Below, in pieces: positions 8,989 to 16,911 of a stretch of DNA of 64,000 bases. The position numbers and the translations under genes were made by a program. Position 1 is the stretch's first letter. The number at the start of each line of letters is the position of its first letter. This DNA comes from Streptomyces regalis (GTDB lineage: Bacteria; Actinomycetota; Actinomycetes; Streptomycetales; Streptomycetaceae). Under the pieces are notes generated by a model that saw only the letters and a program-made list of their open reading frames with translations, was not told the DNA's origin and ran no database searches. The stretch is from assembly GCF_001509475.1 (NCBI RefSeq), contig NZ_LLZG01000414.1:11913-75912 (forward strand), read 5' to 3'.

Positions 8989-9636
8989 TTGCACGTCCAG
9001 GAATGGCTCGAAACGGTGCCCCCACTCGCCATCTATCTGCTGGTCGGCGTGGTCATCGGTCTGGAGAGCCTGGGCATCCCGCTGCCCGGCGAGATCATCC
9101 TGGTCTCCTCGGCGCTGCTCGCCTCACAGCACGGTGAGATCAACCCCTTCGTGCTCGGCGCCTGCGCGACCGCGGGCGCGATCATCGGCGACTCCATCGG
9201 CTACGCCATCGGCCGCAAGGGTGGCCGACCGCTGCTGGCCTGGCTGGGCAAGAAATTCCCCAAGCACTTCAGCGAGGGCCACATCGCCACCGCCGAGCGG
9301 TCCTTCCAGAAGTGGGGCATGTGGGCCGTCTTCTTCGGCCGCTTCGTCGCCCTCCTGCGCATCTTCGCCGGCCCCCTCGCGGGCGTCCTGCAGATGCCGT
9401 ACTGGAAGTTCCTGATCGCCAACGTCTTCGGCGGCATCCTCTGGGCGGGCGGCACGACCGCGGTCATCTACTACGTGGGCGTGGTCGCCGAGTCCTGGCT
9501 GAAGCGCTTCTCGTGGCTGGGCCTGGTGGCAGCGGTCCTGATTGGCCTGACGTCGATGCTGATCATCAAGCGCAAGGCCAAGAAGGCGCAGGGCGCTCCG
9601 CGGGAGGCCGAGGAGATCGTGGTCGCTGCCGAGTAA
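8989..9636 (+). CDS. DedA-family membrane protein
   Basis: 215 aa with several membrane segments. Family features are LGIPLPGEIILV near residue 28, GDSIGYAIGRKGG, and FFGRFVALLRIFAGPLAGVLQMP, the re-entrant loop with conserved Arg residues. DedA proteins are linked to lipid scrambling, undecaprenyl-phosphate recycling and membrane stress. The start is TTG at 8989 with gaggag 8 bases upstream; no better codon is available. The tail is Lys/Glu-rich and probably cytoplasmic. Confidence 0.88.
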   Translation: MHVQEWLETVPPLAIYLLVGVVIGLESLGIPLPGEIILVSSALLASQHGEINPFVLGACATAGAIIGDSIGYAIGRKGGRPLLAWLGKKFPKHFSEGHIATAERSFQKWGMWAVFFGRFVALLRIFAGPLAGVLQMPYWKFLIANVFGGILWAGGTTAVIYYVGVVAESWLKRFSWLGLVAAVLIGLTSMLIIKRKAKKAQGAPREAEEIVVAAE

Positions 9637-9654
9637 TTTCGGCTGCGGGCCGGT

Positions 9655-9720
9655 GGGGGCTGGTCGCGCCCGCGCGGCGGTAGCCGCATATTCAATGCAG
9701 CCCCGCGCCCCTTGGGGCGC
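9655..9720. repeat. Dispersed intergenic repeat, copy 2
   Basis: Second copy of the element at 1056-1119, with a few substitutions and one inserted base. It fills most of the gap between the convergent DedA and carbonic-anhydrase-like genes and ends in a gcgcccc/ggggcgc hairpin. Confidence 0.75.
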
Positions 9721-9724
9721 TGCA

Positions 9725-10252
9725 CTACCCGTGGGCTTCTCGGTGGGCCTTTGCCAAATCTGCGTACATCGTGCCGTTGAGCGTCACGCCCTGACGCTCT
9801 TCCTCGGTCAGCGCCCGCTTCACCTTCGCCGGCACCCCCGCCACCAGCGACCCGGGCGGCACCTGCATCCCCTGCGGCACCAACGCCTGCGCGGCCACCA
9901 GAGACCCGGCACCGATCACGGCACCGTTCAACACAGTCGCCCCCATCCCGATGAGACAGTCGTCCCCAACCGTCGCCCCGTGCACGACGGCGTTGTGCCC
10001 GACCGACACCCGCGCCCCGATGCTCACCGGGAACCCGGGATCGGCATGCAGCGTGCAGTTGTCCTGGATGTTGGACTGAGCCCCGACGGAGATCCGCTCG
10101 ACGTCGCCGCGCACCACCGCGCCGTACCAGACACTGGCCCCGGCCTCCAGCGTCACGTCCCCGATCACCGACGACGTCGGCGCCACGAACGCCTCCCCGT
10201 CGATCTTCGGTTCCCTGCCCCCGATACCCATGACCAGCGCCTTGTGTGTCAT
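9725..10252 (-). CDS. Gamma-carbonic anhydrase-like (YrdA/PaaY) protein
   Basis: 175 aa. A left-handed beta-helix of hexapeptide repeats (VIGDVTLEAGASVWYGAVVRGD and following). The gamma-carbonic anhydrase metal ligands are placed as expected: one His in DNCTLHAD and two in VGHNAVVHG. ATG 10252 with AGGAG upstream is chosen over an upstream in-frame start that would add 21 untypical residues. Related proteins act as carbonic anhydrases or thioesterases; activity cannot be assigned from sequence. Divergent from the acyltransferase gene. Confidence 0.83.
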   Translation of the reverse strand: MTHKALVMGIGGREPKIDGEAFVAPTSSVIGDVTLEAGASVWYGAVVRGDVERISVGAQSNIQDNCTLHADPGFPVSIGARVSVGHNAVVHGATVGDDCLIGMGATVLNGAVIGAGSLVAAQALVPQGMQVPPGSLVAGVPAKVKRALTEEERQGVTLNGTMYADLAKAHREAHG

Positions 10253-10362
10253 TGCCCTCTCCTCGCCGCCGACGTCGTAGACGAACCGTACGCCACCCGG
10301 TGGGGCGAAGATCACAGGCCCTCGACCTCATAAGGACGCCGAACGCTCAGTACGGTGAGCGG

Positions 10363-11160
10363 GTGCTCAAGCGCAAGAACACGTTCTCGTCCTGGCGGCG
10401 CAGCCTTACCCAGCGCGCCGTCCACGCGGGCTGGGCCTGGGCGCAGCGCATGGGCTCGGTGACCGCTGAGAACCCCGGCCGCTTCCATTTCGGTTCGATC
10501 GGCGAAGCCACCCGCCTCGCCTTCCCTCTGGGCACCGTCTTCGGTGAGCCCTGGATCCACCTCGGCTCCCACTGCATCGTCGGCGAGCAGGTGACGCTGA
10601 CCGCCGGTCTGATGCCCGACCTCGACCTCGGCCCCGAGCCGATCCTGCGCATAGGGGACGGCGTCGTGCTGGGCCGCGGCAGCCATGTCATCGCCGACAC
10701 GACGGTCACCATCGGCAGCGACTGCTACTTCGGGCCGTACGTCTACGTCACGTCCACGAACCACTCGTACGACGATCCGCACGAGCCCATCGGCAAGCAG
10801 TGGCCGCGGATGGAGCCGGTCGAGATCGGCCCGGGGTGCTGGATCGGCACCGGGGCCGTGATCCTGCCCGGCGCGCGGATCGGGCGGAACGTGGTGGTCG
10901 CGGCCGGTGCGGTGGTCCGGGGTGTGGTGCCCGATCATGCCGTCGTGGCAGGGGCGCCCGCCCGTGTCGTACGGCGCTGGACGCCCGACGACGGCTGGCA
11001 GCCGCCGCTGCGGACGCCGGCGCCGGTGCCGATCCCCGACGGCGTCACCCCCGAGCAGTTGCAGGCGCTGGCCGAGCTGGACGAGGAGACGGCGGCGAAA
11101 CTGGCGGCGTTGGACGAGGCAGCGGCCGCTCAACTGGCCCAGGTGGACGCGGAGTCCTGA
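10363..11160 (+). CDS. Hexapeptide-repeat acyltransferase
   Basis: 265 aa. A left-handed beta-helix acyltransferase of the LacA/WbbJ type. The repeats occupy about residues 50-205, with the catalytic-His region STNHSYDDPHEPIG and the CoA-binding end PGCWIGTGAVILPGARIGRN. A C-terminal Ala/Glu helix follows. GTG 10363 is used because the recognisable protein begins there. The acceptor is unknown; O-acetylation of a sugar or glycopolymer is typical. Ends 1 bp from the convergent DMT gene. Confidence 0.8.
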   Translation: MLKRKNTFSSWRRSLTQRAVHAGWAWAQRMGSVTAENPGRFHFGSIGEATRLAFPLGTVFGEPWIHLGSHCIVGEQVTLTAGLMPDLDLGPEPILRIGDGVVLGRGSHVIADTTVTIGSDCYFGPYVYVTSTNHSYDDPHEPIGKQWPRMEPVEIGPGCWIGTGAVILPGARIGRNVVVAAGAVVRGVVPDHAVVAGAPARVVRRWTPDDGWQPPLRTPAPVPIPDGVTPEQLQALAELDEETAAKLAALDEAAAAQLAQVDAES

Positions 11161-11161
11161 G

Positions 11162-12019
11162 TCAGCCGGTCGCCAGCAGCAGCGTGCCGACCAGCGCGAG
11201 CCCCGCACCCGCGGCCTGCACCGCCCGCAACCGCTCCCTGAGGATGCCGCGCGCGGCCAGGGCGGTCACCACCGGGTAGAGCGAGGCGAGTACGGCGGCC
11301 ACGGTGACCGGGCCGTGGTGGGCGGCGACCACATAGGTGCCGTTCGCCGCGACATCGGCGAGGCCGACGAAGGCGAGCGCCGGCAGCGAGCGCCAGGGGA
11401 AGCCGCCGGCCGGGAGGGCGGCGCCGCCCCGCCGCACGGAGACGTACAGCGCGAGGCCGCCCGCCGCGACGTTGACCACGCGCTGGACGAAGAGCGCCAG
11501 GAACAGGCCGGTGATGGTGGTCGACGCCTCCGCGATGAGCGCGAACACCGTGCCGAAGCCGAAGGCCGCGACCAGCGTGAGCAGGATGGCCTGCCGCTGT
11601 ACCGGCGCGCCCCGCAGCTGCGGCCCGCCCGCGAGCACGACGCCGAGCACGGCGACCGCGATCCCCGCGACCTGCATCAGTCCGGGCCGCTCACCGACGA
11701 AGAGGCCCACACCGACCGGGACCGCCACTCCCACCGTGCCGAGCGGGGAGACCACGCCCATCGGGCCCAGTGCGAGCGCCTTGTAGAAGCAGAGCAGGGC
11801 GACCGGGCCCACCACACCGGCGGCGACCGCGAACCACAGCCGGCCACCGGCCTCGCTCCAGCCGCCGGTGGCCACCACGATCACGCCGAGCACGGTCGCG
11901 GCGATCGCCTGCGAGACGACGACCACCGTGAGTGCCGGGATACGCCGGGTCAGCAGTCCGCCGCCGAAGTCGGCCAACCCCCACAGGAGGCTGGTGGCCA
12001 GGGCGAAGAGTGCTGTCAC
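11162..12019 (-). CDS. DMT-superfamily (EamA) transporter
   Basis: 285 aa with ten hydrophobic segments in two EamA repeats. The first contains LLWGLADFGGGLLTRR and ALALGPMGVVSPLG; the second contains LADVAANGTYVVAAHHGPVTVAAVLASLYPVVTALA. These proteins export or exchange small metabolites across the inner membrane. GTG 12019 with gagg 7 bases upstream is preferred over the longer ORF. Divergent from the XRE-cupin gene, which may regulate it. Confidence 0.83.
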   Translation of the reverse strand: MTALFALATSLLWGLADFGGGLLTRRIPALTVVVVSQAIAATVLGVIVVATGGWSEAGGRLWFAVAAGVVGPVALLCFYKALALGPMGVVSPLGTVGVAVPVGVGLFVGERPGLMQVAGIAVAVLGVVLAGGPQLRGAPVQRQAILLTLVAAFGFGTVFALIAEASTTITGLFLALFVQRVVNVAAGGLALYVSVRRGGAALPAGGFPWRSLPALAFVGLADVAANGTYVVAAHHGPVTVAAVLASLYPVVTALAARGILRERLRAVQAAGAGLALVGTLLLATG

Positions 12020-12142
12020 GGGTGCCTCGCAGTACAGTTCGGTGCGCGATGGGGTCCAGCCCACCGTAGTGCAGTGAAATGAACCCTGTCATCCAGAATA
12101 TTGGACTCCGGAAAGTGATGGGCGAATAACAATGGACGGAAT

Positions 12143-12715
12143 GTGGCGGACCTCGACCTGCTGACCCAGTCCCTGGCGCGCAACGTCAAGCACTGGCGCT
12201 CGGTGCGCGGCTTCACCCTGGACGTGCTAGCGGCCAGGGCCGGCGTCAGCCGCGGCATGCTCATCCAGATCGAGCAGGCACGGACCAACCCGAGCCTCGG
12301 CACGGTGATCAAGATCGGCGACGCCCTCGGGATCAGCATCACCACCCTGCTGGACTACGAGCAGGGCCCGAAGGTGCGCGTCGTCTCGGCCGACCAGGTG
12401 GTACGGCTGTGGCACACCGACGCGGGCAGCTACAGCAGGCTCCTCGCGGGCACCGAGGCGCCGGGCCCGCTGGAGATGTGGGAGTGGCGGCTGATGCCGG
12501 GGGAGAGCAGCAGCTCGGACCCGCACCCCGCCGGCACCTTCGAGATCGTCCACGTCACGGTGGGCGAGCTGACCCTCACCGTCGAGGGCGCGGAGTACCG
12601 CGTCCCGGCCGGTGCGAGCGCGACCTTCGAGGCCAACGCCCCGCACACGTACGGCAATCAGGGCGACGTCCCGACGGAGTGGGTGCTCGCGGTGTCGGTG
12701 CCACCCGTCCGCTGA
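12143..12715 (+). CDS. XRE-family regulator with C-terminal cupin
   Basis: 190 aa. Helix-turn-helix of the XRE type at about residues 14-66 (VLAARAGVSRGMLIQIEQARTNPSLGTV) and a cupin sensor domain at about 105-188 (HPAGTFEIVHVTVGELTLTVEGAEYRVPAGASATFEANAPHTY, split here only by the domain's own turns). This is the SutR/PuuR layout, which senses a small ligand. GTG start 12143. Only about 120 bp separate it from the divergent DMT gene, the likely target. Confidence 0.87.
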   Translation: MADLDLLTQSLARNVKHWRSVRGFTLDVLAARAGVSRGMLIQIEQARTNPSLGTVIKIGDALGISITTLLDYEQGPKVRVVSADQVVRLWHTDAGSYSRLLAGTEAPGPLEMWEWRLMPGESSSSDPHPAGTFEIVHVTVGELTLTVEGAEYRVPAGASATFEANAPHTYGNQGDVPTEWVLAVSVPPVR

Positions 12716-12758
12716 GCCGTCCCGCCGACGGCCGACCCGGTGCTGTTAGCGTGCGGAC

Positions 12759-13316
12759 ATGGACGCACCCATCGGACACTTCGACAACGCCACCCCCGCC
12801 CCCGACTGCCTCGACGCACTCACCCGCCCGGTCGCCGACGCCGTCCGTCGCTGGAGCGGCAGCGTCCCCGCCGACCAGATCATCTACGTCGAGACCGACC
12901 CGCAGTGGGCCGACACCGCCGTCTTCGTGGAGCACTACGGGCAGGAACTGCTCGAACAGTCCGCGAACTGCGTCGTCGTCGCGGGCAAGCGCGGCGGCGA
13001 GACGACGCTGGCCGCCTGCCTCGTGCTGTCCACCACCCGGGTCGACGTGAACGGCGTCGTACGCCGTCAACTCGGCGCCCGCAAGGCGTCGTTCGCCTCG
13101 ATGGACACGGCGACCGGCGAGACCGGCATGGAGTACGGCGGCATCACCCCGATCGGACTGCCCGACGGCTGGCCGGTGCTGGTGGACTCAGCCGTCGTCG
13201 ACCTGCCGTACGTCCTGGTCGGCAGCGGGCGTCGGCGAGGCAAGCTGCTGGTGCCGGGCAAGGCGTTCGCCGAGCTGCCGGGGGCGGTCGTACTGGAGGG
13301 GCTCGGCGTCGCCTGA
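12759..13316 (+). CDS. YbaK/EbsC-family aminoacyl-tRNA deacylase-like protein
   Basis: 185 aa. YbaK domain covering most of the chain, with the segment CVVVAGKRGGETTLAACLVLSTTRVDVN and the GGITPIGLP loop found in Cys-tRNA(Pro) deacylases. These enzymes hydrolyse mischarged tRNA in the cytoplasm. ATG 12759. Ends 3 bp from the convergent CDF gene, with no separate terminator visible. Confidence 0.85.
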   Translation: MDAPIGHFDNATPAPDCLDALTRPVADAVRRWSGSVPADQIIYVETDPQWADTAVFVEHYGQELLEQSANCVVVAGKRGGETTLAACLVLSTTRVDVNGVVRRQLGARKASFASMDTATGETGMEYGGITPIGLPDGWPVLVDSAVVDLPYVLVGSGRRRGKLLVPGKAFAELPGAVVLEGLGVA

Positions 13317-13318
13317 GC

Positions 13319-14464
13319 TCAGGCCACGGTGTGGTGCGCGAGGGCCAGATGCGGATCCGCCTCGCCCGGCGCCGGTGCCGGGTCGGCGTGGACCAGGGCC
13401 GCCGTGAGCCGGGGTACGGCGTGCAGCAGGGCGTGTTCGGCGTCGACGGCGATGGCGTGCGCCTGTCGTACCGTCGCCTCGCCGTCCACGACGACCGCCA
13501 CCTCGGCGCGCAGCCGGTGCCCGATCCAGCGCAACCGCAGCTCGCCCACCTCGCGCACGCCCGCGACCTCCCGCAGCGCCCGCTCGGCCCGGTCCACGAG
13601 GGCCGGGTCCACGGCGTCCATCACCCGCCGGAACACCTCGCGCGCGGCGTCCCGCAGCACCAGGACGATCGCGGCCGTGATCGCCAACCCCACGATCGGA
13701 TCCGCGAGTTGCCACCCCAGCGCCGCGCCGCCCGCGCTCAACAGGACGGCCAGTGAGGTGAATCCGTCGGTGCGGGCATGCAGTCCGTCCGCGACGAGCG
13801 CGGCCGAGCCGATCGCGCGGCCGACCCGGATCCGGTAGCGGGCCACCCACTCGTTGCCCGCGAACCCGACGAGCGCGGCCACGGCCACGGCCGGGATCTG
13901 TTCCACGGGACGCGGATCGAGGAGGCGGTCGACGGCCGTCCACGCCGCGAAGGCCGCGGACGCGGCGATCGTCAGCACGATGGCGATGCCCGCGAGGTCC
14001 TCGGCCCGCCCGTAGCCGTAGGTGAAGCGACGCGTCGCCGCGCGCCGGCCCAGTACGAAGGCGATCCCCAGCGGTACGGCGGTCAGCGCGTCCGCGGTGT
14101 TGTGCACCGTGTCGCCGAGCAGCGCCACCGAACCGGAGGCGACCACCACCACCGCCTGGGCCAGCGCCGTCACGCCGAGCACGGCCAGCGAGACCCACAG
14201 CGCACGCATGCCGCGGGCCGAGGACTCCAGGGCGGAGTCGAGTTTGTCGGCGGTCTCGTGGGAGTGGGGTTTGAGGAGGTGGGCGAGGCGGTGGCGGAGG
14301 GGGGATTGGGTGTGCCGGTGCTCGTGCGCGCGTTCGTGCCGGTGTTCGCGTGTGTGCTCGTGGTGCTCGTGGTGCTCGTGGTGGTCGTGATGGCCGTGGT
14401 GCTCGTGCGTGTGCCCGTGACCGTCGTGGTGGTCGTCGTGCTTGTGAGAGTGCCCGTCGCTCAC
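13319..14464 (-). CDS. Cation diffusion facilitator, Zn/Co/Cd efflux type
   Basis: About 381 aa. The extreme N-terminus has more than 20 His in its first 50 residues, a zinc-buffering segment. Six membrane helices follow, with the metal-site residues in HNTADAL and DGLHARTDG, then a C-terminal cytoplasmic domain (AVDPALVDRAERALREV). It exports divalent metal by proton antiport. GTG 14464 is chosen: aagggga lies 5 bp upstream, inside an otherwise possible ATG 14479 extension. Divergent from an ArsR/SmtB regulator, the standard metal-efflux arrangement. Confidence 0.92.
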   Translation of the reverse strand: MSDGHSHKHDDHHDGHGHTHEHHGHHDHHEHHEHHEHTREHRHERAHEHRHTQSPLRHRLAHLLKPHSHETADKLDSALESSARGMRALWVSLAVLGVTALAQAVVVVASGSVALLGDTVHNTADALTAVPLGIAFVLGRRAATRRFTYGYGRAEDLAGIAIVLTIAASAAFAAWTAVDRLLDPRPVEQIPAVAVAALVGFAGNEWVARYRIRVGRAIGSAALVADGLHARTDGFTSLAVLLSAGGAALGWQLADPIVGLAITAAIVLVLRDAAREVFRRVMDAVDPALVDRAERALREVAGVREVGELRLRWIGHRLRAEVAVVVDGEATVRQAHAIAVDAEHALLHAVPRLTAALVHADPAPAPGEADPHLALAHHTVA

Positions 14465-14515
14465 AGCGATCCCCTTCATGTGCGTGGGAGTGGACGCGTG
14501 ACAGCCCACGACGCC

Positions 14516-14541
14516 ATTATGTGCGTATGAGCGCACGCATG
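14516..14541. promoter_or_regulatory. Candidate ArsR/SmtB operator
   Basis: Imperfect dyad with gtgcg at 14521-14525 and cgcac at 14532-14536, overlapping the regulator's start codon in the CDF/arsR divergent gap. Position fits autorepression; the match to any known operator was not tested. Confidence 0.4.
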
Positions 14542-14886
14542 CACCTATCATCTGCACACGATGCGCACCCGCGCACCCCGGGCGGGGAACAGCTCGCGCT
14601 CGCCGCCGAACTCCTGGCCCTGCTCGGCGACCGCACCCGCCTCACGCTGCTGCACGCCCTGACGGCAGGAGAGGCCGACGTCACGACGCTCACCGACGCC
14701 TGCGGCGCGGCGCGGCCCGCCGTCAGCCAGCACCTGGCCCGGCTGCGTCTCGCGGGGCTGGTGAACACGCGGAAGGAGGGCCGCCGGGTGATCTACTCCC
14801 TCCGCGACGGCCATCTGCGCCGCCTCGTGGACGAGGCGCTGAAGGTGGCGGACCACCGGCTCAGCGACCGGCCCCTGCACGACTGA
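14527..14886 (+). CDS. ArsR/SmtB-family metalloregulator
   Basis: 119 aa. Winged helix-turn-helix with the family core LALLGDRTRLTLLHAL, the recognition helix region ARPAVSQHLARLRLAGLVNTRKEGRRVIYSL and a C-terminal alpha-5 helix HLRRLVDEALKVADHRL carrying Asp and His residues in the usual alpha-5 metal-site pattern. Expected to repress itself and the divergent CDF exporter until Zn or a related ion binds. ATG 14527; ATG 14539 is possible. Confidence 0.9.
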   Translation: MSARMHLSSAHDAHPRTPGGEQLALAAELLALLGDRTRLTLLHALTAGEADVTTLTDACGAARPAVSQHLARLRLAGLVNTRKEGRRVIYSLRDGHLRRLVDEALKVADHRLSDRPLHD

Positions 14887-14919
14887 CCGAGGGGCGGATC
14901 CCGAGGCGTGGTCAGTAGT

Positions 14920-16143
14920 TCAGTAGTCGGCGTTCTTGCCCAGGTACTGCTCCGCAAAGGCCCTGGCCGCCGTCGAAGAGCCGAAGATGCGGCGGAGACG
15001 GGCCAGGGTGGTGCCGGCGCGGTAGGGATCGCCCGATGACGTGCCGTGGTAGACCTCGGAGAGCCAGTGGGAGAACTCCTGGTAGTCCCACACCCGGCCG
15101 AGACAGGCCTCCGAGTAGCCGTCCAGCCCGGTGCCGTCGCCCTTCGTGAGGTGGGCGACAAGGCCGTCGCCGAGCAGGAAGGCGTCGTGCAGGGCGAGGT
15201 TCATGCCCTTGGCGGCGATGGGGGCGGTCAGGTGGGCGGCGTCGCCGGCGAGGAAGAGGCGGCCGAACACCATGGGCTCGATCACGTAGTTGTGCATGTC
15301 GAGGACGCGCTTCTCGATCAGCCGCCCCTCCGTCAGCGGCGGCGCGCCGTTCGCCCCGAGCCGCTGCTGCAGCTCCGTCCAGACCCTGTCGTGCGACCAG
15401 TTCTCCGGGTTGTCGCCGGGCGGGCACTCGAGGTAGTAGCGGGTCACCTCGGCGCTGCGCGGCATGTGCCCGGCGAACCCGTTCGGATGCATGCCGAACA
15501 GGACACAGTCGGAGGACGGCGGCGCCTCGGCGAGCAGCGCCAGCCAGCCGACGCCGTAGTCACTGCGGGAGATATGGGCACGGTCGGCCGGCAGCGCCGT
15601 GCGCGTCACCCCGCGCGCCCCGTCGCAGCCGGCGACGAAGTCACCGTGCACGACCTCCCGTCGACCCGTCTGAGGGCAGGTGTACGACACCGAGGGGCGG
15701 TCGGTGTCGAGGTCGTGCAGCTCCACGTCCCGCACGCCGAAGCGTACGGCGCCGCCGCGCACGTCCACGTACTCGCGCACCAGGTCCGTCACCAGCAACT
15801 GCTGGGGGTAGACCCAGTGGTGAACCCCCGTGAGCTCCCCGTACGCGAACCGGTAGCGCTCCCCGGCGAACCGGAACTCGCACTCGGTGTGCCGCTGTGC
15901 CCGCTCCAGCAAGGTGTCCGCGAGGCCCCGCTGCTCAAGTCCGCGTACGGCCCACTCCTCGAGGACCCCGGCGCGCGGCCGCTGCTCGATGAACCGGCGT
16001 GTCTCGGTCTCCAGGACCAGACAGTCGACGGACGCCGCCCGCAGGATGTTGCCGATGGTGAGGCCGGCGGGACCGGCGCCGACGATGACGACCGGAAAGC
16101 GTTGCGGGGCAACGGAGTTGGTGTGGGGGGAGGTGGAAGTCAC
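14920..16143 (-). CDS. pobA: 4-hydroxybenzoate 3-monooxygenase
   Basis: 407 aa, close to the roughly 394 aa of known PobA. Flavoprotein hydroxylase converting 4-hydroxybenzoate to protocatechuate with NAD(P)H and O2. FAD site GAGPAGLTIG near residue 20; the RPRAGVLEEWAVRGL substrate region; the DG motif DFVAGCDGARGVTR; and the GDAAHLTAPIAAKGMNLALHDA flavin motif. GTG 16143 used. The CoA-binding gene lies upstream on the same strand with a 111-bp gap. No other protocatechuate-pathway gene is in the window. Confidence 0.9.
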   Translation of the reverse strand: MTSTSPHTNSVAPQRFPVVIVGAGPAGLTIGNILRAASVDCLVLETETRRFIEQRPRAGVLEEWAVRGLEQRGLADTLLERAQRHTECEFRFAGERYRFAYGELTGVHHWVYPQQLLVTDLVREYVDVRGGAVRFGVRDVELHDLDTDRPSVSYTCPQTGRREVVHGDFVAGCDGARGVTRTALPADRAHISRSDYGVGWLALLAEAPPSSDCVLFGMHPNGFAGHMPRSAEVTRYYLECPPGDNPENWSHDRVWTELQQRLGANGAPPLTEGRLIEKRVLDMHNYVIEPMVFGRLFLAGDAAHLTAPIAAKGMNLALHDAFLLGDGLVAHLTKGDGTGLDGYSEACLGRVWDYQEFSHWLSEVYHGTSSGDPYRAGTTLARLRRIFGSSTAARAFAEQYLGKNADY

Positions 16144-16254
16144 CCGAGCATTATGGGGCGGCTGACGTGGGGAGGGGAGGGCTCCGGGGTCGCTCGGTGC
16201 GGGCTCGGTGCTCGGCGGCGTATCGCCCGTCACCAACGTTCCCGAACGGCACAC

Positions 16255-16662
16255 CTAGCCCAGGCGCGGGATCTCGATCGCCGGGCAGCGGTCCATGACC
16301 ATGTCGAGGCCGGCGGCGCGGGTGCGGTCGTAGGCGGCCTCGTCGATGACGCCGAGCTGGAACCAGACGGCCTTGGCGCCGATGGCCGCGGCTTCGTCGG
16401 CGACGGCCCCGGCGAGGTCGCTGTTGACGAACACGTCGACGACGTCGACTTCGAAGGGGATCGCTTCCAGGGAGGGATATCCCTGTTCCCCGTGGACCGT
16501 CTCCGCCTTCGGGTGCACGGGCACGATGCGCTTGCCGAAGCGCTGGAGGACGTCGGCGACCCCGTAGGCCGCACGCCGCTGGTTCGTCGACAGGCCCACG
16601 ATGGCCCAGGTGTCACCGAGCTCGGTGAGGATCTTGCGGACTGTCGCCGGGTCGCCGTACAC
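16255..16662 (-). CDS. CoA-binding domain protein (YccU-like)
   Basis: 135 aa. Single CoA-binding Rossmann domain: TWAIVGLSTNQRRAAYGVADVLQRFGKRIVPVHP, then VDVVDVFVNSDLAGAVADEAAAIGAKAVWFQLGV. This is the small stand-alone form of the succinyl-CoA-synthetase alpha N-domain. GTG 16662 with AAGGAGG 6 bases upstream. The biochemical role of the family is unclear. Confidence 0.85.
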   Translation of the reverse strand: MYGDPATVRKILTELGDTWAIVGLSTNQRRAAYGVADVLQRFGKRIVPVHPKAETVHGEQGYPSLEAIPFEVDVVDVFVNSDLAGAVADEAAAIGAKAVWFQLGVIDEAAYDRTRAAGLDMVMDRCPAIEIPRLG

Positions 16663-16785
16663 GCGCGGCCTCCTTGGGGTTCGGGCAGGGCTGGTACCCC
16701 CGACAACAGCCGGTGACGGGGGGTGATTCCCCGAGGCGGTGGCCGGAGTGCCCCGTCTTGCGCCGACCGGGTTCCGGTGTGGGTC

Positions 16786-16856
16786 TTGACAGGAGTTCGT
16801 GGGGCGGGGTTCCTTAGTTGCGTTGCGTATGGCAATACAGTTGCTCCATATGCAAC
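16786..16856 (+). promoter_or_regulatory. Regulon operator pair and promoter of FdhF-like gene
   Basis: TTGACA at 16786-16791, then two 17-bp boxes: GTTGCGTATGGCAATAC (16822-16838) and GTTGCTCCATATGCAAC (16840-16856). The second is a clean dyad. Starts are 18 bp apart; elsewhere in the island the spacing is 19. Confidence 0.78.
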
Positions 16857-16911
16857 TCGCGCACAGGTGCAGTCCCGTCCAGATTCCCTACACCGCGGAG
16901 CAGCGCTACAG

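Noticed and set aside
14281..14460. Apparent microsatellite of gtg/cac units
   Set aside because: It is the coding sequence of the His-rich metal-binding N-terminus of the CDF exporter.
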